A stretch of 64,000 nt of DNA from JAKZVK01 sp965248255 (GTDB lineage: Bacteria; Acidobacteriota; Terriglobia; Bryobacterales; UBA6623): NCBI GenBank assembly GCA_965248255.1, contig CBDFIW010000003.1, positions 2,046,001-2,110,000 of the forward strand, written 5' to 3'. The translations under genes were made by a program, and so were the position numbers. Positions 51,513-60,415 of this stretch are shown piece after piece. The notes beneath the pieces are model-generated. The model did no database searches and had not been told where the DNA came from. It worked only from the letters and a program-made list of their open reading frames with translations. How positions within the stretch are numbered: the first letter of the stretch is position 1; each line of letters starts with the position of its first letter.

Positions 51513-52700
51513 ATGGGTGTTCTCGACGACGAAGAGTTTTATCGCATTGGCAAGCTGCCGCCGTACGTCTTCGCCGTCATCAACGAGATGCGGGCCAAGG
51601 CGCGGGCGGCGCAGCTCGATGTGATCGATCTCGGCATGGGCAATCCCGACGGCGCAACGCCGCGGCCCGTCGTGTCGAAGCTGGCCGAGACGGCCCGTGA
51701 TAAGCGCAATCACCGTTACTCGATGTCGCGTGGCATCCCCCGGCTGCGCGACGAGATCTGCAAGCGCTATCGAGCCAAGTACAACGTGGCTCTCGACCCG
51801 GAAGCCGAGGCCATCGTGACGATGGGCGCCAAGGACGCCCTGGCGCATCTGCTCTTCGCGGTCATCGGACCGGGTGATCCGGTCGTTGCGCCGGACCCGT
51901 CCTACCCCATCCACCAGTGGGGCATGGTGATGGCCGAGGGGCAACCGTGCAACCTGCCGCTTACGACACCGGACGATTTCCTCAACCGCATCGAGGACTT
52001 CTATCGCAAGGCGAGCCGTCCGCCGAAGATGATCCTCGTTTCGTTTCCCCACAACCCGACGACGACCTGTGTCGAACTGCCGTTCTTCGAGCGCCTGGTC
52101 GAGCTAGCGCACCAGCACGGCACGATGATCGTCCACGACCTGGCTTATGCCGACCTGGGGTTCGACGGGTATCAGCCGCCGAGCATTCTCCAGGTACCGG
52201 GCGCCAAGGACGTCGCCGTCGAGATCTTCTCGATGTCGAAAAGCTACAACATGGCCGGTTGGCGGGTTGGTTTTTGCTTGGGCAACGCCAAAATGATCGC
52301 GGCGCTAGGGCGTATCAAGAGCTACCTCGACTACGGCGTGTTCCAGCCCATCCAGATCGCCTCGATCATCGCTCTTCGGGAGTGTGAAGAGGAGACCAAG
52401 AAGATCTGTCAGGTATACCAGAAGCGCCGCGACGTCTTGGTGGCGGGCCTGCACCGCGCCGGCTGGATGGTGGAGCCTCCGAAGGCGACGATGTTCCTGT
52501 GGGCGAAGATCCCCGCGCGCTACGAGTCGGCGGGGTCGCTGGAGTTTGCCAAGCTACTGCTTGAGAAGGCGCTCGTGGCGGTGTCACCCGGGATCGGCTT
52601 CGGTCCGAGCGGCGAGGGGTATGTGAGGTTCGCGATGGTCGAGAACGAGCAGCGCACGCGGCAGGCGACCAGGGGGATCCGGAAGCTGTTGCGGGATTGA
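51513..52700 (+). CDS. PLP-dependent aminotransferase class I/II (AlaC-like)
   Basis: 395 residues, fold type I. Start FYRIGKLPPYVFAVINEMRA and IDLGMGNPDGATP are hallmarks of the AlaC/alanine-glutamate transaminase group. PLP lysine in FSMSKSYNMAGWRVGF, Asp/Tyr in IVHDLAYADLGFDGY, Arg in VRFAMVENEQRTRQATRG. It interconverts pyruvate and alanine with 2-oxoglutarate/glutamate, if typical; a related LL-diaminopimelate aminotransferase is less likely. The gene ends exactly where the 113-bp inverted repeat starts. Confidence 0.9.
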   Translation: MGVLDDEEFYRIGKLPPYVFAVINEMRAKARAAQLDVIDLGMGNPDGATPRPVVSKLAETARDKRNHRYSMSRGIPRLRDEICKRYRAKYNVALDPEAEAIVTMGAKDALAHLLFAVIGPGDPVVAPDPSYPIHQWGMVMAEGQPCNLPLTTPDDFLNRIEDFYRKASRPPKMILVSFPHNPTTTCVELPFFERLVELAHQHGTMIVHDLAYADLGFDGYQPPSILQVPGAKDVAVEIFSMSKSYNMAGWRVGFCLGNAKMIAALGRIKSYLDYGVFQPIQIASIIALRECEEETKKICQVYQKRRDVLVAGLHRAGWMVEPPKATMFLWAKIPARYESAGSLEFAKLLLEKALVAVSPGIGFGPSGEGYVRFAMVENEQRTRQATRGIRKLLRD

Positions 52701-52813
52701 GTTTCTCGCAAAGCCGCCAAGGACCGCCAAGGCCGCTAAGAAAACCTTAAAGATCGTTTACGATCCGCGTGATGCCGTTCTTGATGAGCGCCACGTTGAA
52801 GTTGATGAGGAGG
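52701..52813. repeat. Inverted repeat, left arm, of GxxExxY locus
   Basis: This arm is the reverse complement of the 3' end of the GxxExxY gene plus its downstream flank (53187-53298), about 95% matching. It starts GTTTCTCGCAAAG and includes AAAACCTTAAAGATCGTTTA (reverse of the gene's stop region). A third, short unit with the same ends lies at 52822-52869. Confidence 0.88.
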
Positions 52814-52874
52814 TCCAGGATTGGTTTCTCGCAAAGGCGCGAAGGGCCGCTAAGGGCGCAAAGAAAACCAATGG

Positions 52875-53252
52875 ATGACGGAGAATGAGATTGCTCGGGA
52901 GATTGTAGACGCCGCCTACAAGATCCATACGACCCTGGGTCCTGGGTTGTTAGAGTCAGTCTACGAAGCGTTGCTGTCTTCCGAGCTCGAGAGGCGCGGG
53001 CTGGGTGTGCGGCGGCAGCAGGCGATTCCTGTCGTTTACGAAGACCTGAAGATGGAGGTGGGATTCCGTGCCGATCTCGTTGTTGGCGGGAAGGTCATCG
53101 TGGAGATCAAGTCCATCGAGGAAGTGCACCCCGTCCATAAGAAGCAGCTTCTCACCTATCTCAAGATTGCCGACAAGCGCTTGGGCCTCCTCATCAACTT
53201 CAATGTAGCGCTCATCAAGAACGGCATCACGCGGATCGTAAACGATCTTTAA
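52875..53252 (+). CDS. GxxExxY family protein (PD-(D/E)XK nuclease-like)
   Basis: 125 residues. Family signature GLLESVY (Gly24, Glu27, Tyr30) and start NEIAREIVDAAYKIHTTLGP. A PD-(D/E)XK-type core is visible as FRADLVV (Asp67) and VEIKS (Glu77, Lys79), then the helix HKKQLLTYLKIADKRLGLL. The family is widespread in environmental bacteria, often in repeat-rich spots; its role is not established. The 3' 65 bp of the gene belong to one arm of a 113-bp inverted repeat, so part of the gene is duplicated upstream in reverse. Confidence 0.88.
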   Translation: MTENEIAREIVDAAYKIHTTLGPGLLESVYEALLSSELERRGLGVRRQQAIPVVYEDLKMEVGFRADLVVGGKVIVEIKSIEEVHPVHKKQLLTYLKIADKRLGLLINFNVALIKNGITRIVNDL

Positions 53253-53298
53253 GGTTTTCTTAGCGGCCTTGGCGGACCTTTGCGCCTTTGCGAGAAAC
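53187..53298. repeat. Inverted repeat, right arm, of GxxExxY locus
   Basis: Covers the codons LLINFNVALIKNGITRIVND, the stop, and AAGGTTTTCTTAGCGGCCTT through CTTTGCGAGAAAC. Faces the left arm at 52701-52813 with 373 bp between. Confidence 0.88.
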
Positions 53299-53303
53299 GC
53301 TTT

Positions 53304-54293
53304 CTAGGACTTCGCCACCAGAATACCGAGAGCGATCGACCGAATCTTCGTCTGAGGGGTCTCGGCACGGGAGAGCAGGATGAGGGGCGCCTTCGCTCCG
53401 ACGACGACTCCCCCGGACTCGCCCTTGGCGAAATAGAGGATCGCGCGATACAAGATGTTGGCCGCTTCGATATCCGGCGGCAGGAAGATATCGGTGTTCT
53501 CGACAATCGGGCTTTCGATCCCCTTGCGGTCGGCCGCAAAGCGGCTTAACGGAACGTCGAGGGCGATCGGACCCTCCACGTAGGCGTCAGTGATCTGGCC
53601 TCGCCGGTTCATGCCCGCTAGGGCTGCGGCGTCGACTGTGGCCGGCATGTCGGGATTGACAAACTCGAGCCCGCAAAGCACGGCCACGTTGGGCTTTTGA
53701 ATCCCGATAGCCCGCGCCACCTTGATGGCGTTGCGGCAGAGTTCGGCTTTCTGAGCGAGCGTCGGGGCAATATTAATGGCGGCGTCGGTCATCAACATCA
53801 GACGATCGATTCCCGGCACCTGAAACACAATTACTTGGCTCAATGAGCCGCCCGTGCGGAGTCCGCTCTCCCTCGAGAGCACCGCCCGCATCAGCTTGGA
53901 GGTGCTGATCTTTCCTTTCATCAAGAGCTTCGCTTTGCCTTCTCGAACCAGTTGGATGGCTTGTTGCGCGGCGGCCGCTTCGTCGGGTTCGTGGAGCACC
54001 TGATCGGCGGTAACGTCCAGCCCCGCGGTCCCGGCGAGGGATTGGATCTTTTCGGAGTCTCCGACGAACGTAGCCTCCGCCAGACCCAGGGACCTGGCCT
54101 GCTTGAGCGCCTCGATGACGTCCGGGTCGTGCCCGGCTGCCACGGCGATCGTCACCGGTCCATGCGAACGGGCGGCGTCGACTAGTTCATCCAGAGTACG
54201 CAGCGAAGTGTCCTTCAGAGTGTTTCCTTCAGAGATTTGTGGTGAACCCTGCTGGTGAAGCGTAACGCGAGCCGGCGCGACGAGGGTCCGCAC
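53304..54293 (-). CDS. Phosphate butyryl/acetyltransferase-like enzyme
   Basis: 329 residues of the Ptb/Pta family, which converts acyl-CoA and phosphate to acyl phosphate. Features: VTIAVAAGHDPDVIEALKQA, EATFVGDSEKIQ, LLMKGKISTSKLMRAVL, MTDAAINIAPTL, ESPIVENTDIFLPPDIEAAN and GGVVVGAKAPLILLSRAETP. GTG start at 54293 (a stop lies four codons upstream), so the first 25 residues are uncertain. No butyrate kinase gene adjoins it. The neighbour at 54396 makes or cleaves an acyl-CoA-derived acid. Confidence 0.88.
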   Translation of the reverse strand: MRTLVAPARVTLHQQGSPQISEGNTLKDTSLRTLDELVDAARSHGPVTIAVAAGHDPDVIEALKQARSLGLAEATFVGDSEKIQSLAGTAGLDVTADQVLHEPDEAAAAQQAIQLVREGKAKLLMKGKISTSKLMRAVLSRESGLRTGGSLSQVIVFQVPGIDRLMLMTDAAINIAPTLAQKAELCRNAIKVARAIGIQKPNVAVLCGLEFVNPDMPATVDAAALAGMNRRGQITDAYVEGPIALDVPLSRFAADRKGIESPIVENTDIFLPPDIEAANILYRAILYFAKGESGGVVVGAKAPLILLSRAETPQTKIRSIALGILVAKS

Positions 54294-54395
54294 CAGGGAT
54301 TCTCAGCGCTTGCGCCCCGGGCTATCCCCCACCGCCGACTTCGCGGATGACTGAAGGGCCGGTCCCTTCAACGCCCCTCCACGCAGGGTTCTCTT

Positions 54396-55628
54396 CTACG
54401 CAGGCTGCTTGGCGGCGACCAGCTCGTCAACGATGGAGTTGAACTCCTCGTCGGTGAGCAGGGCTTTTTTCTCGATCGACCGCTGCTTGACGCGGTTCAC
54501 GATTTCGTTGGCCTCTTCGGGTGTCGCCTCACGGCCACTTTTCTCGAGGCGCTCCTCGACGTTCGCCAACCCGCTCCCCTTGCCGAGTGCGACTTCGACT
54601 CCGGGACGTCCGGCCATCTCGGGAGCAAAGGGGATGTATTCGAGAGGCTCCACCACCTTGCAGCGGCGATGGAACATGCTCACGATGCCCGATTCGATGT
54701 TGTAAAGCCAATCTCCGACGATCGGCCGATTAGGAGGCACTTGAAAACCCGCAAGTTCTTGCACCAGCTTTGACAGCTCGTAGAAGGTTTCGGTCTTGAT
54801 CCCGAGGTCGACGCCGTAGAGAGCGCGTAAGGCCATGACCGTGTCTTCCAATGGGACGTTTCCGGCGCGCTCGCCCGTGCCGGTGACGGTCACATGCGCG
54901 ACGGAGGCGCCGTTGGCCAGCGCGGCGATCGTATTCGCCACTCCCAGCCCGAAATCCTCGTGGCAGTGAATCTCGATGGGCTGCTGGAAGCGGGCTCTGA
55001 ACTTCTTCACCACCATGCCAACGGCCTCCGGCGTGCATCCACCGAAGGAGTCCGCCAACGTCATCGAGTCCATGTGTCCTTCGGTCGACACCTGATCGAT
55101 GAGATCCATGAGCGCTTCGAGGTCCGATCGCGTGCTGTCGATGGTGAAGAAAACCGTGTACAGGCCCGCCTCTTTGGCAGCCAAGGTGGTTTCGATCGAG
55201 GACTTCACCGCCCAGTCCATCGTCTTGCCGTAGGCGTTTCTGATGATGTGCTCGCTGGAGGGGATTTCGGTGATGATGCCGTGAACGCCACACTCCTTGG
55301 CCAGCTTGACATCGGCCGGCATACAGCGGGCGAAAGAGAAGATCTCAGGTCCCAGATCGAGCGCCACGATGTCTTTGATCGCTGCTTCATCCTCGGCGGA
55401 GACGGCCGGCATACCGGCTTCGATCCGATGCACGCCCGCCTCGGTCAGTTTCTTGGCAATCGCCACCTTCTCTTGGCGGCGAAAGACAATCCCGGTTTGC
55501 TGCTCTCCGTCTCGAAGAGTTACGTCATGTATCCTGATTTTTTCGGGAAAGTTGAGCTGGCTGCGGACGTCCTCGGCGTAGTTCCAGGGGCTGACAAACC
55601 ACTGATCCGTCTTCCAGGGCTGACTCAT
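54396..55628 (-). CDS. HMGL-like synthase (isopropylmalate/homocitrate/citramalate synthase family)
   Basis: 410 residues from the ATG at 55628, preceded by TAGGAGA; a longer start is unsupported. DRE-TIM barrel: RIHDVTLRDGEQQTGIVF (Arg-Asp catalytic pair), metal ligands in EIHCHEDFGLGVAN, TGTGERAGN, and EIPSSEHIIRNAYGKT. The C-terminal 60 residues include GREATPEEANEIVNRVKQRS, as in homocitrate/citramalate synthase-like proteins; the leucine-regulatory LeuA domain is absent. It condenses acetyl-CoA with a 2-oxo acid; which one cannot be told. Confidence 0.87.
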   Translation of the reverse strand: MSQPWKTDQWFVSPWNYAEDVRSQLNFPEKIRIHDVTLRDGEQQTGIVFRRQEKVAIAKKLTEAGVHRIEAGMPAVSAEDEAAIKDIVALDLGPEIFSFARCMPADVKLAKECGVHGIITEIPSSEHIIRNAYGKTMDWAVKSSIETTLAAKEAGLYTVFFTIDSTRSDLEALMDLIDQVSTEGHMDSMTLADSFGGCTPEAVGMVVKKFRARFQQPIEIHCHEDFGLGVANTIAALANGASVAHVTVTGTGERAGNVPLEDTVMALRALYGVDLGIKTETFYELSKLVQELAGFQVPPNRPIVGDWLYNIESGIVSMFHRRCKVVEPLEYIPFAPEMAGRPGVEVALGKGSGLANVEERLEKSGREATPEEANEIVNRVKQRSIEKKALLTDEEFNSIVDELVAAKQPA

Positions 55629-55899
55629 GCGGGATCTCCTAGGCAGGGGCAGATTCCCCGCCATTATACAAGAAGGTTGAGGCGTGCGTTCCAGTCGCCC
55701 CTCGTCCGTTCGGGTTGGTATCGTTCCGCTCTGCCCGGCCCGTGAAAGGGTTCCGTGCAGCGGATTGAGCCGGCGCACAGCTCGACAGGACAGGGCTCCC
55801 GCGTCGGAGGTTCGAGGATGCCTGCTACGCTACAATGAACCTCTGGGCAGGGGGTTAGCTCTTCTCTAGATCACCCACGATCGCCCGCCCCCCAACGGA

Positions 55900-55976
55900 G
55901 GGCTCGTAGCTCAGTTGGATAGAGCGGCCGCCTCCTAAGCGGCAGGTCGGGAGTTCGAATCTCCCCGAGCCTACCA
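55900..55976 (+). tRNA. tRNA-Arg (CCT anticodon)
   Basis: Cloverleaf by eye: acceptor GGGCTCG/CGAGCCT, D arm GCTCAGTTGGATAGAGC, anticodon arm GCCGC-CTCCTAA-GCGGC with anticodon CCT (reads AGG), T arm GGGAG-TTCGAAT-CTCCC, discriminator A and encoded CCA. 77 nt including CCA. The first acceptor pair is G-U. Confidence 0.95.
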
Positions 55977-56288
55977 CGCTTTCCTCTATTTTCAATCACT
56001 TAGCCGTGCTCCCTGAGTGCCGGCGCGCGTATGGCGCCGAGGGCACAAGACCAGCACCCCCCCGTTTTGCTGACCAGTTGATGACCAAGAGCGGGGTGAG
56101 CCCGTGGTCATGACCTCTGTGCAGCCCCTGGCGGAGGCTCCGCTTTGAGCAGCTCGTCATCCAACCACGAAGTGGGCATAGGTGGCATAGGTGCTTTTGT
56201 AAGAAATGAGATAAGGGCGAGACAAACAACAGTCGATGACGGAAGCGCCGCCGCCTCGGCATCGTCCATTCCAGCCTCAACGCCGACG
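55977..56288. other. Interval downstream of tRNA-Arg, nothing recognised
   Basis: About 310 bp. A 94-codon leftward frame exists but has no family resemblance. No copy of the tRNA 3' end (a sign of integration) is visible. Confidence 0.5.
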
Positions 56289-57335
56289 CTATTGCTGGGC
56301 GGTCCCGTAGACGGCCTTCAGCTTCTCGTGCATTGCGAGTTCGCGAGCGGCCTCTTCCTGTCTGCCCAGCTTTCGATAGATACGAAACAGAACGTAACGG
56401 ATCGAGCGGTTGTTGGGCTGTAGTCGAGAGGCTTCCTGGAGGTGCGGCAAGGCATCTTCAGCACGGTTTAGGTTTTCGTATATCTTGGCCAGCAGCAACC
56501 GGTTCTCCACCCGTGAGGGTTCGAGAGCTACGGCTCTTTGACCGAAGGGGAGGGCCGGCTTTAGGTTTCTACCGAGCAGAAGGATGGCCAACCTTTCGAA
56601 GGGCCAGCTATACGGCTTGCCCTGCTGATCGACCATCTCGATCGCAGCACGATAAGCTTGCTCTGCCTCGTCACGGCGGTCGAGCATCTCAAGGCAGACG
56701 GCGCGGAAATGATGACTCTTGACGTCCTCTGGATTACGGGCCAGTGCCTGGTCGAAATAGGAAAGAGCCGTGCTGAAGTCGTTGAGGTCCAATTCGTAAT
56801 AGCGACCCAGATAGTGATATGGCTCGCCGTCCCGGGGGTCGTCTACGATCGCCTTTCCCATTTGCTCCTGGAAGAGCGTGTGCTGGCGCAACCCGTAGTA
56901 GGCAATGCCGAGAGCCTTGTGAAGCGTCGTGGCCTTCATGCCCAGCCGCTCGGCCGTGCGCAGTTCGACGGCGGCTTGGACAAAGTTGCCGAGCTGTAGT
57001 CGGGCGATTCCGAGCCAGTAGTGCAGAGAGGGCTCATTCGACGAGGCGAGCAGGCTCTGCGCTTTCTTCGCCAGGTCGTCCCATTTCCTCTCTCGGGCCA
57101 GGGTGCGTAGGACGCTGAACTCCCCTGCCCCATCGTTCAGGGTTTGCCGGGCCGGCGCTAGGTTTTCTAGTACGAGAACCGGCCAGGACTGGAGACCTCG
57201 ACCGCTGGGCTGGGCACGGACGTAGTCGGGAACTAGGTTCTCCTGACTTTTCTCCTCGACATCTGGAGCGGACTGGGAGAAGCCGTGCAGGGGACAGAGA
57301 AGCGAAACCAAGGAGAGAGCAAACGCAAACTTCAT
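56289..57335 (-). CDS. Exported TPR protein
   Basis: 348 residues, signal peptide (MKFAFALSLVSLLCPLHG). TPR repeats at about 95-330 (EPSLHYWLGIARLQLGNFVQ, DGEPYHYLGRYYELDLNDFS, RVENRLLLAKIYENLNRAED, NRSIRYVLFRIYRKLGRQEE). A periplasmic scaffold; no other domain. It is on the same strand as, and 80 bp after, the larger TPR gene, probably one transcript. Confidence 0.87.
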   Translation of the reverse strand: MKFAFALSLVSLLCPLHGFSQSAPDVEEKSQENLVPDYVRAQPSGRGLQSWPVLVLENLAPARQTLNDGAGEFSVLRTLARERKWDDLAKKAQSLLASSNEPSLHYWLGIARLQLGNFVQAAVELRTAERLGMKATTLHKALGIAYYGLRQHTLFQEQMGKAIVDDPRDGEPYHYLGRYYELDLNDFSTALSYFDQALARNPEDVKSHHFRAVCLEMLDRRDEAEQAYRAAIEMVDQQGKPYSWPFERLAILLLGRNLKPALPFGQRAVALEPSRVENRLLLAKIYENLNRAEDALPHLQEASRLQPNNRSIRYVLFRIYRKLGRQEEAARELAMHEKLKAVYGTAQQ

Positions 57336-57415
57336 GACGACGATTCCGTTGGTTCCAGTGTCTAATGCGTGTCCACGGCTTTGGTCACCGCTTGCTTACG
57401 CGCGCTGCTCTGGAT

Positions 57416-59350
57416 CTAGAGCGTAGGCGTTTGATCCTTCGCACGCAGCCTCTGCGACTCCCTCAACGCCCCCTTGGCTTTTCCAGGTTGCTTCAGCTTC
57501 CGATAGAGCGTGAACAGTTGGTAGTGGACCGATCCATCAATATCTGCAGGGGCGCCCTTCTCAAGGTGGTGCAGCGCTTCTTCGTCCTGGCCCACGGTTC
57601 GGTAAGCCTTTCCCAGCAGAACATGCGCCTCGGCGAGCTTGGGGCTGAGCTCGAGGCTCTTCTGCAAAGCAGAGATAGCCGCCTCGGCCTGACCCATTTG
57701 CACCAAAGCGTCGCCACGCATCAGGTGCGCTTCCGCGTGAAGAGGGTCCAACGCAATCGCCCGCTCGAACACCGCGGCGGCGCGCGGAAACTCCATCTGT
57801 TTGTAGAAACCGGTTCCGAGGAGGTAGCGAAGTTCAGCGTCGCTTGATTCGAGATCCACCGCCCTCTCGAATTCCTGCACGGCGTCTCCGAACCGTTCCT
57901 GCGCCATGTAGGACTGTCCCAACACTTGGTGCGCTCTGGCGGAGCCGGGGTCCAACTCGACCATCTTTTTCAGGTGGGAGAGCGAGGCTTCCCTGTAACT
58001 GAGAGCCGTGACGTAGATCGTCTCAGGATCGTCGCTTTTCTTGAGCCCTATCAGTGCGGTCAGTTCTTCGTGTTTGCCTGCCCACATGAGGCCTCTTGCC
58101 AGTTCCCGCCAGGTGGTCGGCTGGAGTTCAGTGCTCGTGGCCAACGGCAAGAGAATTGCCAGACCGTCTTCATACCGCTTGCGGCGCAGCAGGTCCGCCC
58201 CGGCGGTTTCGTCGTGGGACGGCAGGCTCGCGTCGGAGCCGACGGCCGCCAGGAGTGGTTTCCGTTCCTGCTCTGCCCGGTGCAGCCACGTCTTGGCGTC
58301 CCCGAATGAGCCGTCGTCGCCGGTCAGGTGCGCCAGAAGGTAAGCAGGGCCGAAGCTGATATCTGCTCGCTTCAAGGCGCCAACGAGCCTCCTACGGAGT
58401 TCCGCGGAGAGTTGACGGGCAGGTTCGACAAGCCAGAGCGGCGGCGTATCGAAGAATTCGGGACGGATCTGAACGGCTTCATTTAGCAGACGGGCACTGG
58501 TTCCTTCATCGCCCTCCCTGAGAGCAAGCTGGGCCAGATAGAAACGCGCTTCATAGCTGTGCGAGTCCAGCTCAAGTTCCGCTTCAAGCGCCGCGCGAGC
58601 CGCCTGCCAATCCTTTTGTGAAAGCTGCAGTACCGCGTACTCGATTCTCGCACCGGGAAGGTTGACGCCCCTTTCGAAGGCATCCTCGTAGCCGTTGAGC
58701 GCAAGGGTAAGCCATCGCGGTTCCGGGGCGTAGTGTCGTGCGGTGAGTAAAAAAGAGTAGCCGCTATCTTCCCGTCCACGCAGGCCCTCGATGGTGAGTT
58801 GGCTCATCTTCATGTAGACAGTTCCCAAGCCGTAGTGAGCTTCGACGTCGGACGGGCTCTCTTTGATCAGGGCGCGGTATTCTTCCACGGCGGCCTGGTA
58901 TCTATGGAGACCGACGAGCGTCGCCAGATAGAACCCGCGTACATCCGACTGTCCGGGCTGGGCTTTCAACGCCGCCTCGAGGAACGGAAGTGCCTCGCCA
59001 TAACGGTTCTGCTTGAACCGTTTCTCCCCGATAACGAAGTTGGGGAGGAACAGTTCCTTGTTGAGCTGCAACGCACGCAAGAAGGCTTGTTCCGCGCAGT
59101 CGCCTTTGTTCTGCAGATGACAAGCCAGGCCGAGATTGCTGTGAAGCTCGGCCATTTGAGGAGCGTGCGGGATGAGTTGACGGTAGAGCCGCTCCGCGGC
59201 GGGGTAGTCCTTGCGCTGCATCGCCTGGCCCGCCTGCGACGCAAGCTCCTGAGGCGATTGCGCAAGCGAGATGACGCTTGCCAGGGTCACGGCTGCCGTC
59301 ACGCAGGTAAGCATCCGGATCGTTTCCGCTACACTTGAACAGTTCCTCAT
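57416..59350 (-). CDS. Exported large TPR protein
   Basis: About 645 residues from the ATG at 59350. The frame opens at 59446, but that start would overlap the divergent promoter (the lipoprotein gene starts at 59448). Signal peptide ..MLTCVTAAVTLASVISLAQ. TPRs run through most of the chain: N-terminal block (MAELHSNLGLACHLQNKGDC, DVEAHYGLGTVYMKM), an irregular centre, and a C-terminal block (SARAHQVLGQSYMAQERFGD, LHAEAHLMRGDALVQMGQAE). The last 35 residues (SVHYQLFTLYRKLKQPGKAK) resemble the end of the 348-residue neighbour, suggesting common ancestry. Confidence 0.87.
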   Translation of the reverse strand: MRNCSSVAETIRMLTCVTAAVTLASVISLAQSPQELASQAGQAMQRKDYPAAERLYRQLIPHAPQMAELHSNLGLACHLQNKGDCAEQAFLRALQLNKELFLPNFVIGEKRFKQNRYGEALPFLEAALKAQPGQSDVRGFYLATLVGLHRYQAAVEEYRALIKESPSDVEAHYGLGTVYMKMSQLTIEGLRGREDSGYSFLLTARHYAPEPRWLTLALNGYEDAFERGVNLPGARIEYAVLQLSQKDWQAARAALEAELELDSHSYEARFYLAQLALREGDEGTSARLLNEAVQIRPEFFDTPPLWLVEPARQLSAELRRRLVGALKRADISFGPAYLLAHLTGDDGSFGDAKTWLHRAEQERKPLLAAVGSDASLPSHDETAGADLLRRKRYEDGLAILLPLATSTELQPTTWRELARGLMWAGKHEELTALIGLKKSDDPETIYVTALSYREASLSHLKKMVELDPGSARAHQVLGQSYMAQERFGDAVQEFERAVDLESSDAELRYLLGTGFYKQMEFPRAAAVFERAIALDPLHAEAHLMRGDALVQMGQAEAAISALQKSLELSPKLAEAHVLLGKAYRTVGQDEEALHHLEKGAPADIDGSVHYQLFTLYRKLKQPGKAKGALRESQRLRAKDQTPTL

Positions 59351-59447
59351 CGCATGCAACGCCCGCCTGGACCGTAGGCTCTGCGTCGCTAGGCCAGGTA
59401 CGTGGCCGGCCGTAGGGGTCCGCACAGAGAACAAGTACGTCTCCATT

Positions 59448-60320
59448 ATGCCAATTCAAACTCGGGGTTCCTCGCAGCCACCTCCAGCGCAATCGGGCAA
59501 GGTCCTCGCAAGCCTTGCCGGCTGCCTGCTTTTGACCGCATGCGTCGCCGGGGCCGAGACGCTGCGTTGCATCTTTGTTGACAAAGTGGGCGTTCGGCTG
59601 CACGAAGTCGAGACTCGGCTGACGCGGCTGGACGATCGCGGCCAGGGCGTTGGCGACCCGAGGCACGAGGAGTCGGACCAACAAGGTGTGATCGAGTTCG
59701 TGGACCTGGAACCCGGCGCCTATCGGTTCGAGGCCCAACTCAAGATTTTCATCTCTACCGAGAGAACCCTTCAGCTGCGGGATGGGATCGACCTGAAGCA
59801 AGTTCTGCTGCGAAAGAAGGAGTTTGATCAGCTCAACAAGGAGGCCAAGCGCGCCTTGGAGAACGGAGACTACCGGACGGCCATCGACCGCCTGGCGGTT
59901 CTCGTCGGGGCGCTCCCCAATAAGGTCGTTCTGCGTGCAAATCTGGCACGTGCGTACGCTGGAGCGCTGGATCAGGAGAAGGCTCTGGCCGAGACCGATG
60001 CCGCCGCCGCTCTCGACGCCAGGCAGTTCTCGACCTTGCGACAAGAGCTTCAGAAGCGCATGCTGCCCGAGTTGGGGCAGAAAGCCATGTACGAGATGGA
60101 CTTCGCGACGGCCTCGGTTCACTACGAAGCGCTGCGGGAGATCGACCGCGAGGACCCAGTCGCCTACCAGGGCTTGGCGCTCTCCTACGGCCATCTGGGC
60201 CGATTCAAGGAGGCGGTGGAAGCCGTGAATCGAGCCATCGAGTTGGACCCGAGCAATACCCAACTAGCTGTGATCAAGAGCACGTTGGAGAACAACGCCG
60301 CGGCAGGCGAGGGCAGGTAG
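59448..60320 (+). CDS. TPR lipoprotein with carboxypeptidase-regulatory-like domain
   Basis: 290 residues from the ATG at 59448. Lipobox LLTAC near residue 28 (after LASLAGC), so probably membrane-anchored. Residues 35-110 resemble a carboxypeptidase-regulatory-like beta domain (QGVIEFVDLEPGAYRFEAQL), followed by TPRs at 120-280 (AKRALENGDYRTAIDRLAVL, PVAYQGLALSYGHLGRFKEA). It is divergent from the large TPR gene, sharing a ~97-bp promoter region, so the two may be co-regulated. Confidence 0.82.
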   Translation: MPIQTRGSSQPPPAQSGKVLASLAGCLLLTACVAGAETLRCIFVDKVGVRLHEVETRLTRLDDRGQGVGDPRHEESDQQGVIEFVDLEPGAYRFEAQLKIFISTERTLQLRDGIDLKQVLLRKKEFDQLNKEAKRALENGDYRTAIDRLAVLVGALPNKVVLRANLARAYAGALDQEKALAETDAAAALDARQFSTLRQELQKRMLPELGQKAMYEMDFATASVHYEALREIDREDPVAYQGLALSYGHLGRFKEAVEAVNRAIELDPSNTQLAVIKSTLENNAAAGEGR

Positions 60321-60338
60321 GGGTGAAGGGCCGCGCAG

Positions 60339-60415
60339 AGTATAGGGCTCAGCATGCTGTGCCGGCCCTCTGGGATTCCGTCGATTGTCGTGGGCACGGC
60401 GTGCTGTGCCCCTAC
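60339..60415. repeat. REP-like pair, GTAGGGGC family
   Basis: TATAGGGCTCAGCATGCTGT.. and GTGGGCACGGCGTGCTGTGC ending CCCCTAC form two GC palindromes facing each other between convergent genes, ending at the cytochrome stop codon. Confidence 0.65.

Noticed and set aside
55900..56288. Genomic island integrated at tRNA-Arg
   Set aside because: No integrase gene and no second copy of the tRNA 3' end within the window.
58902..60263. 453-codon leftward frame across the divergent TPR genes
   Set aside because: Covers the antisense of the TPR lipoprotein and a shifted frame of the large TPR gene; no motifs of its own.
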